From positions 1 to 64,000 of the forward strand of contig JASANG010001393.1 in assembly GCA_030248215.1 (NCBI GenBank): a DNA stretch of 64,000 bases, given 5' to 3'. A program made the position numbers and the translations under genes. Shown here in pieces: positions 27,701 to 36,918 of this stretch. The notes under the pieces are model-generated. The model saw only the letters and a program-made list of their open reading frames with translations. It made no database searches and was not told where the DNA came from. Each line of letters begins with the position of its first letter. Positions within the stretch are counted from its first letter, which is position 1. Source of the stretch: Enoplolaimus lenunculus (lineage: Eukaryota; Nematoda; Enoplea; Enoplida; Thoracostomopsidae).

Positions 27701-30700
27701 TGTTTGACAGATACGTAAATTCTAAAAACCATTCCTGAAATTCGTGCGTGAATTGCCCGAACTTCTCTGAGCCGTATGGTCCATACAGCTCCTCCAATAT
27801 ATCCAAATCCTGATCAGCTAGTCCCTTCAATAATTTCTTAAGTGATTTATTTTGAACTCGCTATCAAAAATCTTGGCCGTTTGCATTACCCGTTCAAATT
27901 TCTTATACCAGATTCCAAAGTCCAATCTGCCTTCAAAATTTTGTAACGGTAATTTCTGTGGCATTTTGACTGAGTTCCCTGCTAGTGGTTGACTTAATAC
28001 TGGATAACTTAATTGTCGAGACCCTATAGAGACAGGGTGAGGTACTTCCCGTCCTCTAAACTGGACCTGATTCCCTTGCTGATTCTCTATCGGGATCGAG
28101 CGAGGATGTACTTCCGCTCCATGCGTTTGTTTAACCTCCTGATACTCCTTTGCTACCGGTTGTTGGCTTGCTCCATCTCTATTTGAAGCTTGGTTAACTC
28201 TGCCTTACCTATGACTCTGCGTGACTGTGACCTAGGACCCATTTCACCTTCTAACTTGTTCCACCATTTTTTAAATTTATCGCTATGTTTCGATTTCAAC
28301 CCATGTTCAAATACTCGGGTTAATTTCTTAATTTCGTCGTCTTCCCCATCCGACTCTTAGATAGACGTCACCCTCGAGCGTGCCCAAGGCACCCCCGGCG
28401 TACTACCCTTATTTTCCCCTCCCTCCTTTGCATTATACTGTCCAGTACTCATACTCCTTGCACTTAGGTGGACCCCTGCTGACGCAGCAACCCATGTCCA
28501 ATAGACATGCGTTGTTCCACCGACCAATTTGCCAACGGTCCATCCATTTCTAGTTGAGGATGAGGTCTAATCATTTTCACCATGCGAGACGGTTCCGTCC
28601 CGTCATATGCGTGCATCCATCTCATTCCCAACGCCGAATTATTCCCCTCCATCATGGCCGGCTTTGATAATGCATACCTCGGTTCTGGCCCTGTATATGT
28701 CCGAGTCCTTCATTCCCTGACTTTCCTTATGACATTCAGTCATTATCTGAAGGTAGGACGTGCCTAAACCCACTACAGGCTCTCGACTGGTTTTACTAAT
28801 ATACTTGGGGTGCTGCCGCAAGTGTTGAACGTTTGGTTCAGGCTCCAGCGTGGTTCGGTGCCAGTGACCTCCGGAAGGAAATTGCAAAAATTTGAACAAA
28901 CGCGCAGAGGCCGATGACACTGGGATGCTTTGGAACTACCACGTTCGTAATTATATTGCCAGAATTTGGAACAGAACGGACGCGTACATAAAGAGTGCGG
29001 GTCAAAAATATTGATAAAAAGGGCAAAAACTCAGATGTTTTTGGAGCAGGTGCAGCGAAAAGTTGGAAAAAGGGAAGAACGAGTACAGCATCGGATTTTG
29101 AAAGTGCAGAGGACGTTAGTAAACAACTGGCGCTCACGGGTTTACAGGAAATTTGGTTGGTTCTGGCACACGAATGCGAGCTACTCGTAACGGGTAGCTA
29201 GCTAATAAGGAACGGTTTAGTGGAAATTTGGAGTAGAACAGACGCAACGCGCTATATAACGGCTGGCAAAAGTAACAAAAAGGCATAAGGGAACTCTGAG
29301 GACGATTTGGTTGGCATATACTTGGGGTTACGCCGCAAGTATTTGAAAATATCGCCATATTCAAATAGTCAACAGGACTGTTGTTAGTGAATTTGGGGAA
29401 TACAAGGTGGAAAGTCCCGAAAATTGTTGGAAGTGCACGGGGTCCATATATTTAGCAACTATACGCGTTCGTAAATATCCGGAGAACATTTTTAAGGATT
29501 TCGGTGGCCTGGCTAAAAACTTTTGGGCTAAAATGTAAAAATATTTGGTCGGTCCGAAAAGTGATGCGATATATAACCCAATAACACTGGTGTGCGAAAT
29601 AGTTTTGCGAGATTGTGGAAAAATTTGAGAAACATAAAACTACGATTCCCCAGGTTTCCTCACAATCCCAGGTTCCCCCAATTACTCCATAACACCCGTA
29701 GCCTAGTACTGGATAACCGCCGCGCCCGGCGCACTGCCAACAACAACTGTACCTTGATTCCCTTAACAGACTAATTCAACTCCGAAAGGAGTAACTCCGC
29801 AAAATTCGAGGAAATTCCCGAAAACCATTAAGAAAAACCCAACTTGGAAAAGAAAACACATTGACTTCGACTCAACTACCATCTGGTACTGATTTTGGTT
29901 TCGGCTACCTAAGTGCGTCTCGACCTAATATGCATACAGACCGGCAACCATATTTGGGTGTTGGCCGCACAAACTAGCTGCAAATCCACCGCTGCCTGTA
30001 CAACAACAACAACAATAATAATAATAACCAGTCAGCCACTCAATACAACAACAACAATGATGACTTAGAGTAGCTAAGTCATTCCGCAGTTTCTGCCACC
30101 GATAATATGCAACCATATCCATAACGGCCACGCAGAGACCAAACAGAGTTTATACCGGCCCAGCCGCTATAACCAAGATTTTATAAGTTTTACGCCCTCT
30201 AAAAACGCTTAAGCCTAAATTAAATTCTAAGAGAGCTAGGTGGAGTAAGGGACTCCCTTAAGGTGTGGTTTAAGGGTTTGGTTTTAGTTTGTGTTTTAGT
30301 TTTTAGATTGAAATGCGGTTTGAGAGTGGCATAGCACTTGACTAACAAGCAAGAGGTCCGATATTCAATCCCCAGCGGGGTCGTATGTTTCGAAAAAATT
30401 TAAGGGAAACACCATGTGTATTCGCAGTACTTCGAAGAAAGAAGTCGTCTCGACTGCGTAGTTCTGACACGGTATTTTTTGTAACAGAAACTGAAAGCTA
30501 ATATTGCTGGAAACGATAACAGATATCTGGTTGCACATATAATTTCAATCAAGCGATGTGGATTGAAACGTATTTTACTGTTCATTGCAGGAATCCCAAC
30601 GCTTGTTTCCAACAGTACCCTGGATTGGTCGCAAGATCACAGAGCCAATAAAATTGGGTAAGTATTTTGATTAAAAAGAGCTGTTGCGGTGCACAGCCCT

Positions 30701-31920
30701 GTAATATTAAACGCCTGATTTTTGTCACAGTTTGACTACTAATACCGCGTAAGTGAAATTTTTATTAAAACTGTACGACACTTAATTGTGGATCAACAAA
30801 ATGAGCGAGCGTTAAGCAAATTCAATGTTCTTACGAAAAAGAAACCAAAGTTAAAATCCAATGGGTTGCGTTAAACACATCGACCGTCATGTAAATAAGT
30901 TTAGAAACACGCGGTGCCGTACGGCACAGAAAAGTATAGCACAACCCTATCTTTTTGATACAACCGGCGGTAGAAAAAACACAGTGCCACATGTCAACAT
31001 ATACATTTTGCTGAAACTGGACGCTGATAATTTGTTGGAGCCCGACACCTTCGGTTGCATACTTCTGTTTTGTCATTCAGGATAATTTTTAGATTTATGA
31101 CAACTGTTATTTGTTCTAGTATTTTGCATTTAATACTACAATTTTAGTGTTATCTTTCACTTTTAGACAAGTTTTATACCTAATTATTTAGAAAAATACA
31201 CATTACTGCCCGGCATGACAGCACACATTAGCGTCCTTACCCTACACCGCGATCCAAAGGTGTTTCCGGATCCAACCCGTTTCGATCCGACTCGTTTCGT
31301 ACAATCATCGTCAGTTTCTGATGATTTAACAAATCCATTCGCATTTGTGCCATTTTCTGCTGGTCAGCGAAACTGTATCGGTACGTTTCTGTCTGCATTT
31401 GGTCTGTTGTTCTATGCAATCTTATATCCTCTCTTCCAGACCTTTTACTGGACTCAGATTCATGTGGCACCGAACTCACGAATTCACCGGTTCCGAATCC
31501 GAACCCATTGCAACTATACCGAAAAAGAATTCTAACCTGGACTTCGCAAAATGGTTTCATAGTGTAGCATAAAATTATGTGTGTAGCCTTTTGACATGAT
31601 GCTTCTTGGCAAGTTTGACTAATGCTAAAGTTATTAGAAAAATTGACCAGTCTGTTGACTCAATTTCAAACGCACAAACAGGTGTTTATTTATTCATACA
31701 CAAAATGTATGTTTGGCTGGTTTTTATGGAATGATTACTTTTGAATTAACTTCCAGGACAAAGATTTGCCATACTTGAACAGAAAATTGTGCTTATTCAC
31801 ATTTTACGGAAATATCGTTTGCGAGCAACTCAAAAATTCGAAGAAATGAAACCTTCCATGGAAATGGTTTTAAGACCCACCAAAGGTGTATGGATAACGT
31901 TTGAATCCGAGAAATTATAG
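17231..31920 (+). CDS. Cytochrome P450 family 4, gene B (12 exons; one in-frame stop, probable pseudogene or null allele)
   Basis: Family 4 monooxygenase gene, all parts present. Exons: 17231-17393, 17623-17729, 18388-18473, 19310-19530, 20095-20161, 21282-21408, 22209-22409, 22719-22821, 23448-23518, 30591-30657, 31192-31380 and 31757-31920. All phases join, giving 522 codons including the stop, the usual size of a CYP4. Landmarks: hydrophobic anchor MLFLICLVCAAVALLW, WLGYGLLT, helix C motif KWFCHRKLLTPAFHF, SLTSLGRESSRLIKIMHEF, and the CYP4 signature EEVDTFMFE-GHDT with the glutamate that can bond heme. Then come ESQR, FDPTRF, and FSAGQRNC-IG. Intron 4 uses a GC donor (GCAAGT). An in-frame TAA at 19,365-19,367 (codon 138) follows PAFHF, where the family has a charged residue. 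Helix I reads GHDTIST instead of GHDTTAT. Intron 9 (7 kb) holds an old LTR-type element. The single stop could also be a sequencing error or polymorphism. Confidence 0.8.
20760..21245 (+). mobile_element. hAT-type transposase remnant in CYP4-B intron 5
   Basis: A plus-strand frame at about 21,053-21,244 reads NDRLNGIALTYIQPNIGIDI, followed by a charged tail. It resembles the C-terminal (S/N)ERLNGLALxxIHRDI motif of hAT transposases and of the zinc-finger MYM-type proteins derived from them. A preceding frame (20,766-21,056) contains KELPELATKIHSVNF, which could be the distorted PELxxLAxxILSIP segment, though this part is weak. No full transposase, ends or target duplication could be assigned. 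It lies wholly between CYP4-B exons 5 and 6, in the same strand. Confidence 0.4.
21675..22020. mobile_element. Small element with GCCGGAG-type subterminal repeats
   Basis: The left end near 'ctgggtacaacctgctttcc' is followed by 'ctccggctccggctccg'. The right end has 'cctccggctcct', then 'cacctccagttgcttcc'. The same words, in the other orientation, build the element at 35,288-35,594. It is noncoding, within CYP4-B intron 6. Confidence 0.5.
24555..24785 (+). repeat. (CAA)n microsatellite
   Basis: About 230 bp of nearly pure CAA repeat has a few TAA, AAA and CGA variants. Its long polythreonine, polycysteine and polyleucine open frames are artefacts. It sits inside the left end repeat of the LTR-type element. 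The matching place in the other repeat (30,001-30,056) holds only a short interrupted CAA/TAA run, so it expanded after insertion. Confidence 0.9.
26167..26602. mobile_element. CAGGGTGCAA-type small DNA element nested in the LTR-type element
   Basis: The left end is 'cagggtgcaaaccggaac' and the right end '...aattccgattgcaccctg'. Both sides carry GGAATCGGAATC runs next to the termini. It is about 436 bp with no coding potential. It is the same family as 2,826-3,668, 42,971-43,325 and 53,977-54,374. Confidence 0.75.
30325..30390 (+). repeat. Decayed tRNA-like sequence, copy B counterpart of 2,469-2,541
   Basis: It shares 'agcacttgacta', 'caagcaagaggtccgat' and a B-box-like 'attcaatccccagcg', followed by the same downstream intron sequence as copy A. 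The first third is replaced by the junction with the LTR-type element. It is not a functional tRNA. Confidence 0.5.
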
Positions 31921-31942
31921 TAAACCGGAAATATATGCATGT

Positions 31943-31948
31943 AATAAA
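31943..31948 (+). promoter_or_regulatory. Polyadenylation signal AATAAA of CYP4 gene B
   Basis: AATAAA lies 23 bp after the TAG of gene B, at the same spacing and in the same context as after gene A. Confidence 0.65.
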
Positions 31949-31949
31949 C

Positions 31950-33880
31950 ACATGTTTTGTTAAATTATCAAACGTATATAATAACAAAAAATACCCAAAC
32001 CCACAATAAAATTTCATTGTCAAAAGGAGAGCAAAATATTGATCAGCATTTAATTTTCAGGGTGCCAGCGGAATTTCTGTGTCAAGTTTCCCAGTTTTAT
32101 AAACCCAAACTTTATGTCTTAAAAATGTCCTAAGTTTTCAAGATAAAAATCAAATTCGTTACCATTTTATGGTCAGTTACACAATATAGGACCCGTTCCA
32201 CAGCAAAAATGTTCTCTTTTGACGGGAAAATGCATGTTAGTGAAATAAAAATTAGTAGAAACCTACTGATTTTCCAATTTCTTACTGTGATATAAATTTT
32301 AGTACTATATATAACATTGTTTTAACGTGTCTTAGAGAACGATGCAATAGAAATTACTTCGTCAGCACTGTGCAACCAGAGGTGAAAAATACAGGAACCA
32401 GAAATCAACAAAGTTTGCGGGACGCGGATGTGAGGTGAAATTTGGTAAAAAATGTTTAATTTCCAAACTTTCGCAATTTATCTGCAAGGTATTGTGTTGC
32501 AAATTTTAACAAAGAACGACAAGGCGTTGTTAAATTTTTTGCTGTTAATAAGCCTTTTGCTTACAAATTTTCGATATTTTTCTCAAAACTGTATTAATAT
32601 TGAAAAGAAAACGCATCTTATAAATGTATTTAACCTATATATTTTGCGATTGCGGTGCAATTTTTTCTACCAGTTTAATTTTTCCAGATATGCCGGTTTA
32701 AGTTTCCCCCAATAAAGGCGCGGTTTAATTTTCCAATGTATAATTTTCCCTAAAGCTGAATTATGCCAAATTAATTTTTCTCCTAAAATAGAATAATAAA
32801 TCCTATATTTTTTACGCAAAAAATAAAATGGGGTTTTAACTGAGTTTTACGAATAACATGTATGATTTGGGAGTTTACGATTTCGCTACAACTAAAAACA
32901 AGTATTCTGTTCTGCCAACGGTCATGACCAGGGTGGCAACGAAAGTTCGTATTCGGCAAAATTTGCGGTTTGGATTCGAATTTGGTTGTGAAAAAACCGA
33001 ATTTGTGAAAAAGCCCAATCCAAAAGCCGAATCCAGCAATGTTCGGCAATATATGTTTTTGTTATATAAAAATCAATATTTTTTGTTTCAGGTCACATAT
33101 CTAAGAAATAAGCATGAAAAATTGCTTTTGCGGAATAAGGAGACTTCGTGGAGTAATAAAATTTATTAGTTTTGCACATCGAAAGGCAATATTCAAATTT
33201 TATGAATTGTGTGAATATGTTGTTTCAAAGAGATGGAGTCCAGCGCAGGAAAAAGCTCTACTAAGACTGGTGTCAGGGAAACATACGGGGAGAAGATTTA
33301 TGTCGTGAGCGGGGAACAATTATATAAGCTAGTGGAATTTAGCCTAATTCGTCCGGGGGGGGTTACATGGGGAGAATTATGCGGGTTTCATGTTATAACT
33401 GGGACAGCGGGGAACGGGTTTTGCCCCTACTATAATAGCGGGAAACGTTTAGTTTGCTAGTTGATCCGCTATCAATTTCAAAAAATTGAACTGTCTGCTA
33501 TCATCCTAATGTTACATTTACTGCTTGTACTGCAGTATCATATGATATTCGAAATATTGTCTGTCAGTATCATAGTATATTGTTTGAAAATGTCTACAAA
33601 GTTGTTTTTATGTGAGCGAGTTTCTCAAGCACGGAGAATCTTTTCCCGGGATATTTGAATTTCACAAGGAAATTTGGCATATGACCAACGGCCCATAATA
33701 GGTGCTAATTTGGGAAATTGGGATACTAAGATTTTGAGAAATTGGGATATGACCCGAGAAATTGGGAAGGACCTGCTCTATACATGGGTCCAAAATCTTA
33801 TGAAGATTTCGATGCATCCGGCATTTTTTTCTTTGAAACCTGAAAGACCAGTGAAATTATGCACGCCTCAATTGTGTTGG
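31950..33880. other. 3' flank of CYP4-B, noncoding
   Basis: This is the duplicate of about 4,930-7,780. It contains remnants of CAGGGTG-type elements (for example near 32,930, 'accagggtggcaacgaaag'). Several open frames of 60-103 codons were inspected and show no domain, no conserved splice frame and AT-driven composition. Confidence 0.55.
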
Positions 33881-33881
33881 C

Positions 33882-35232
33882 GGCCCATGTATAAAACAGG
33901 GGCTTACAGGTTTCCGGGGTGGAAAACTTGTGACCAGGAGTGCATCGCAGCCACTCCTGTATGACGGACTGATTTTCCACTGATTTGGTAGGAAAAATCG
34001 CAGGCCTAGGTTTTGCTGGGGAAAAGTGGAAAATTCATTAGCCTGGATATTCCCTGGTTCGGTAGGGAAAATCTGTAGCAAAAAGTTTGTTTGAAAAACG
34101 GGAAAAGTGGAAGTTTTAAAAGCTTATATTATTCCTGGGTTGGTAGGGAAAATCTGAAGCATAGGTTTTGGTTGGAAAACGGGAAAAGTTGAAAATTTAA
34201 ACGCCTAGATTTTCCCTTGGTTTTCCGTTTTCCAAACAAAACCTGTGCTTTGGATTTTCTCTAGCAGCCCAGGGTAAATCTAAGCCTTTAAATATTCCCA
34301 TTTTCCAACCAAAACCTATGCTTCAGATTTTCCCTACCAACCCAGTGTAAATCTATGCATTAAAGTTTTTCACTTTTCCCGTTTTCCAACCAAAAACTAT
34401 TTTTCGGATATTTCTTACAAACCAAGGGAAAATCGTAAACCTGTGCCATACGCTTGAATTTTCCACTTTTCCCGTTTTCCAACCAAAACCTATTCTTCAG
34501 ATATGTCATACCAAACAAGGAAAAATCTAGACATTTTAATTTCACACTTTTGCCGTTTTCCAACCAAAACCTTCAAATTTTCCCTACACTGCAAAAAATG
34601 GTGAGTCAAATTGACTCTCTCCGAAATAAGCTCTATGGGACTACACAAACTTGAGTCAAATTCGACTCCGACAGAGTCAATTTTCACTAACTGAGTCGCA
34701 CCGGTGACTCTGGCGCAGTCGAAATTGACTCAGTTTGCGCAGTCCCGTAGAGCCTATTTTCGAGGAGAGTCAATTTGACTCATCATTTTTTTGAGGTGTA
34801 CCAACAAAGGGTAAAAATCTAGGCATTAGAATTTTCCACTTTTCCCGTTTTCCAACTAAAACTTACTTATGCCTTACGCTTGAATTTTTCACTTTTCCAC
34901 CTTTTCCGTTTTCCGACTTGAATCGCAAATCCCAATCTTGCAGCCTAACCAAACAAAGCGTTCCATCACCACACTTAGAGAAATCCTTACGTTTAACTTT
35001 TTCAGTTTTACTAGTTTCCGAAACTCGCCTGTACCTCTAACTTTTCCTACTAAACATGGGAATATGTAGGCGTTTGAATTTTCCAGTTTTCCCACCCGCA
35101 GTTTTTATGCTTTCTAATTTTCCTATCAAAACAGCGGAAAAATTGGCCGTCATGCAGGAGTGGCTGCGCTGTACCCCTGGTCATAAGTTTTTCACCGTGG
35201 AAAACTGGAAGCCCCTGTGCTATACATTGGCC
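33882..35232. mobile_element. Foldback-type element with long inverted repeats made of tandem subrepeats
   Basis: The ends are inverted copies for about 90 bp. The left end starts 'ggcccatgtataaaacag', passes 'gtggaaaacttgtgacc' and 'gcagccactcctg'. The right end is its complement, finishing 'tgctatacattggcc'. Inside, an array of about 88-bp units rich in 'gggaaaatctg' and 'aacgggaaaagtgg' runs forward to about 34,205. It then runs in reverse complement to about 35,110, so the whole element can fold on itself. The flanks are 'gtgttggc' and 'acgttggc'. Copy A has the uninterrupted site (about 7,760-7,785), which directly shows the insertion. It is noncoding. A TA-target MITE is nested at 34,587-34,798. 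Confidence 0.8.
34587..34798. mobile_element. TA-target MITE, full copy 2, nested in the foldback element
   Basis: The left end 'cactgcaaaaaatggtgag' and the inverted right end '...catcatttttttgaggtg' are flanked by TA on both sides. Removing it restores the subrepeat word 'tttccctaccaac' of the surrounding array. That proves a TA target duplication, the habit of Tc1/mariner-type elements. It is noncoding. Confidence 0.85.
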
Positions 35233-35287
35233 ACGTTGGCAGAAAAATAAAACATTTTGAAACTTTTATAGTTCAATATCCGTTTTC

Positions 35288-35594
35288 CAGGGTGCAACCG
35301 AAGTTGAACAATACCGGAGCCGGAGGTCAACGAAACTTGCCGGAGGTGAGGCGAAATTAGGTAGTAAAAATGATGGTTTAGTTAATTTTAGCTAATGTCT
35401 GCAATATGTTGTTTGGTTTTACGCTAATTTTCGGAAATTCTATGCTGGAAATTGTGACAAAAGTAAACACGCTAAACAGATAAATTTTCCAAATTATACC
35501 AAGTTTAACCACTGAAATTGCCGGAACCTTCGGCAAAATTCTACCGAAGCCGGAGGCCAATTTTCTGCCGGAGCCGGAAGCACACCTCCGGTTG
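35288..35594. mobile_element. CAGGGTGCAA-type element with GCCGGAG subterminal repeats
   Basis: The left end is 'cagggtgcaaccgaagttg'. Subterminal words 'ggagccggagg' and 'gccggagccggaag' occur on both sides. The right end is near 'cacctccggttg'. It splits, in copy B, the palindrome that is intact at 7,757-7,926 in copy A. Confidence 0.6.
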
Positions 35595-36085
35595 TCCGTT
35601 ATTTTTATCATCCGTTTACAGCCTAAACGGATAGTAAAAATAACGGAAACGGATAGCGATCAAAACAACAAAACGGAAGATGGATATTGAAGTCTAAAGT
35701 TTCAAAAATATTTTATTTTTCTGCCAACCCAATTGAGGCGAAACTGCCAGTTATACGCGATTTATAATTAATCTTGAACGTAAAAGTAACAGAATTTCTT
35801 TTAACCGATATCCGGTTACACCCTGATTAACACCTAAATTTCCTGTGCATCCAACTAGATATTATATGTTGCCTTCTGACAATGTATTCATCTCCGGTCG
35901 TACCAAGATTTATGTTTAGCTGCTCGCAAAAATTAAGGTATATTTAGGGTGCTTTATTAGAGATATAAAATATAATATACAATTGGGCATTGTGGGAAAA
36001 TATGCAGAACATCTTGAAATCGGCGTTAAGAAATCACTGGCTAGAAGCATTGTCAAAATGTTGCTTCCAAATAAGCAGAGCTAAT

Positions 36086-36464
36086 CAGGGTGTAACCGTA
36101 AATCAGTTTCCGCTATAATCGGTATTCGTTTCAGTTTATAGAAAACCGGAAATTCCGTAATTTTTACACTCAAAATTGGTGGTTATAAATCACGTATACA
36201 TCTCGCAATTTTTCATTACAAATATGATGCATTACAAATATGGCGCAATTGTTTGAAATAAAATAAAAATCATGAAATTCATCCAAAAATCTTAAAAATT
36301 TTAATGTATTCGCCATTTTTTGTTCACAATTTTAGAAAACCCGGTAAATATTTGCATGTCTCAACTGTGTTGGCAAAAAATAAAACATCTTTGAAACTAT
36401 TATATTTCAATATTCGTTTTCCGTTATTTCAATCACTACGTTTTTACTAATCGTTTACACCCTG
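36086..36464. mobile_element. CAGGGTGTAACCG-type small DNA element
   Basis: The left end is 'cagggtgtaaccgtaaatc' and the right end '...atcgtttacaccctg'. It is about 379 bp and noncoding. 'aagcagag' occurs just before the left end (36,074-36,081) and again directly after the right end (36,465-36,472), which may be a target duplication. A related left end lies at about 8,235 in copy A. Confidence 0.6.
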
Positions 36465-36480
36465 AAGCAGAGGGATATAA

Positions 36481-36816
36481 ATGAAACTTTTTTGTGCTTT
36501 GCTTTTATTAAAAAGAATCAGACACCATCAGGTCTTAAATAACACTTTCTCCTATACAATATGTATTCATCCATTACATGGAGATGGCCCATCTTACTTT
36601 GAAGTTAGCTTAAACTTTACCCAGTGGAATGAATATTTGCAGAGCTCAGTTGTATTGCTAGAAAAACATATCTTAAATTTTTTGCCGAAACAGCCGTTTT
36701 CTGTTTCCGATATTATGATCACAATACGTTTCTGTTTCGGTTACTTTTTACACGCTTATGGCAACCTTCCACAAGCTACGAATTCAAAACCGACAACAGC
36801 ATTTTTTCATCTTTAA
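36481..36816 (+). other. Unassigned 111-codon open frame
   Basis: An open frame starts MKLFCALLLLKR (weakly signal-like) and ends TTAFFHL. No domain is recognised. It lies between a small DNA element and the 3' end of the minus-strand nischarin gene, where the nischarin 3' UTR would be expected. More likely chance than a gene. Confidence 0.2.
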
Positions 36817-36918
36817 CGTGTTTTACGCAGTCGCGTTCATGGCTTCCTGGAACAATTAAATAATTATAAATGTGTAACTCAAAAATTATAACGATTTTGC
36901 CAGATCAACATCTTTCGT

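Larger units (their letters stand above)
24205..30306 (-). mobile_element. Old, broken LTR-type retroelement (gag-bearing) in CYP4-B intron 9
   Basis: Two long direct repeats, about 24,205-25,029 and 29,633-30,306, share blocks such as 'ctacgattccccaggttt', 'aattcaactccgaaag', 'taagtcattccgcagtttc' and 'taagggtttggttt'. They flank about 4.6 kb whose minus strand holds gag-like coding remnants: a capsid-type region at about 27.5-28.0 kb and a cysteine/histidine-rich stretch near 25.7-25.9 kb. No protease, reverse transcriptase or integrase is seen, so the copy is internally incomplete. The superfamily is uncertain; Ty3-like is the first guess. The two end repeats are clearly diverged and the coding part is broken many times, so this is an old fossil. 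It is absent from the matching intron of gene A. A small DNA element is nested inside it at 26,167-26,602. Confidence 0.6.
22602..36410 (+). repeat. Segmental duplication, copy B (partner 901-8,540)
   Basis: This is the counterpart of copy A. It starts in intron 7 of gene B, includes exons 8-12, and continues through the 3' flank. The left boundary falls inside an intron, so the copied unit carried only the 3' part of a CYP4 gene plus downstream DNA. If so, copy A would be a partial gene, unless its own 5' exons lie off the left edge. Confidence 0.8.

Noticed and set aside
25219-28920. Numerous plus- and minus-strand frames in the LTR-type element as possible host genes
   Set aside because: The region lies between two long direct repeats and the minus-strand remnants look gag-derived, so it is treated as one old, broken element and not as host coding sequence.
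36481-36816. 111-codon plus-strand frame as a secreted protein gene
   Set aside because: No domain, no clear promoter or poly(A) signal, AT-driven composition, and it overlaps the expected 3' region of nischarin. Listed only as an unassigned frame.
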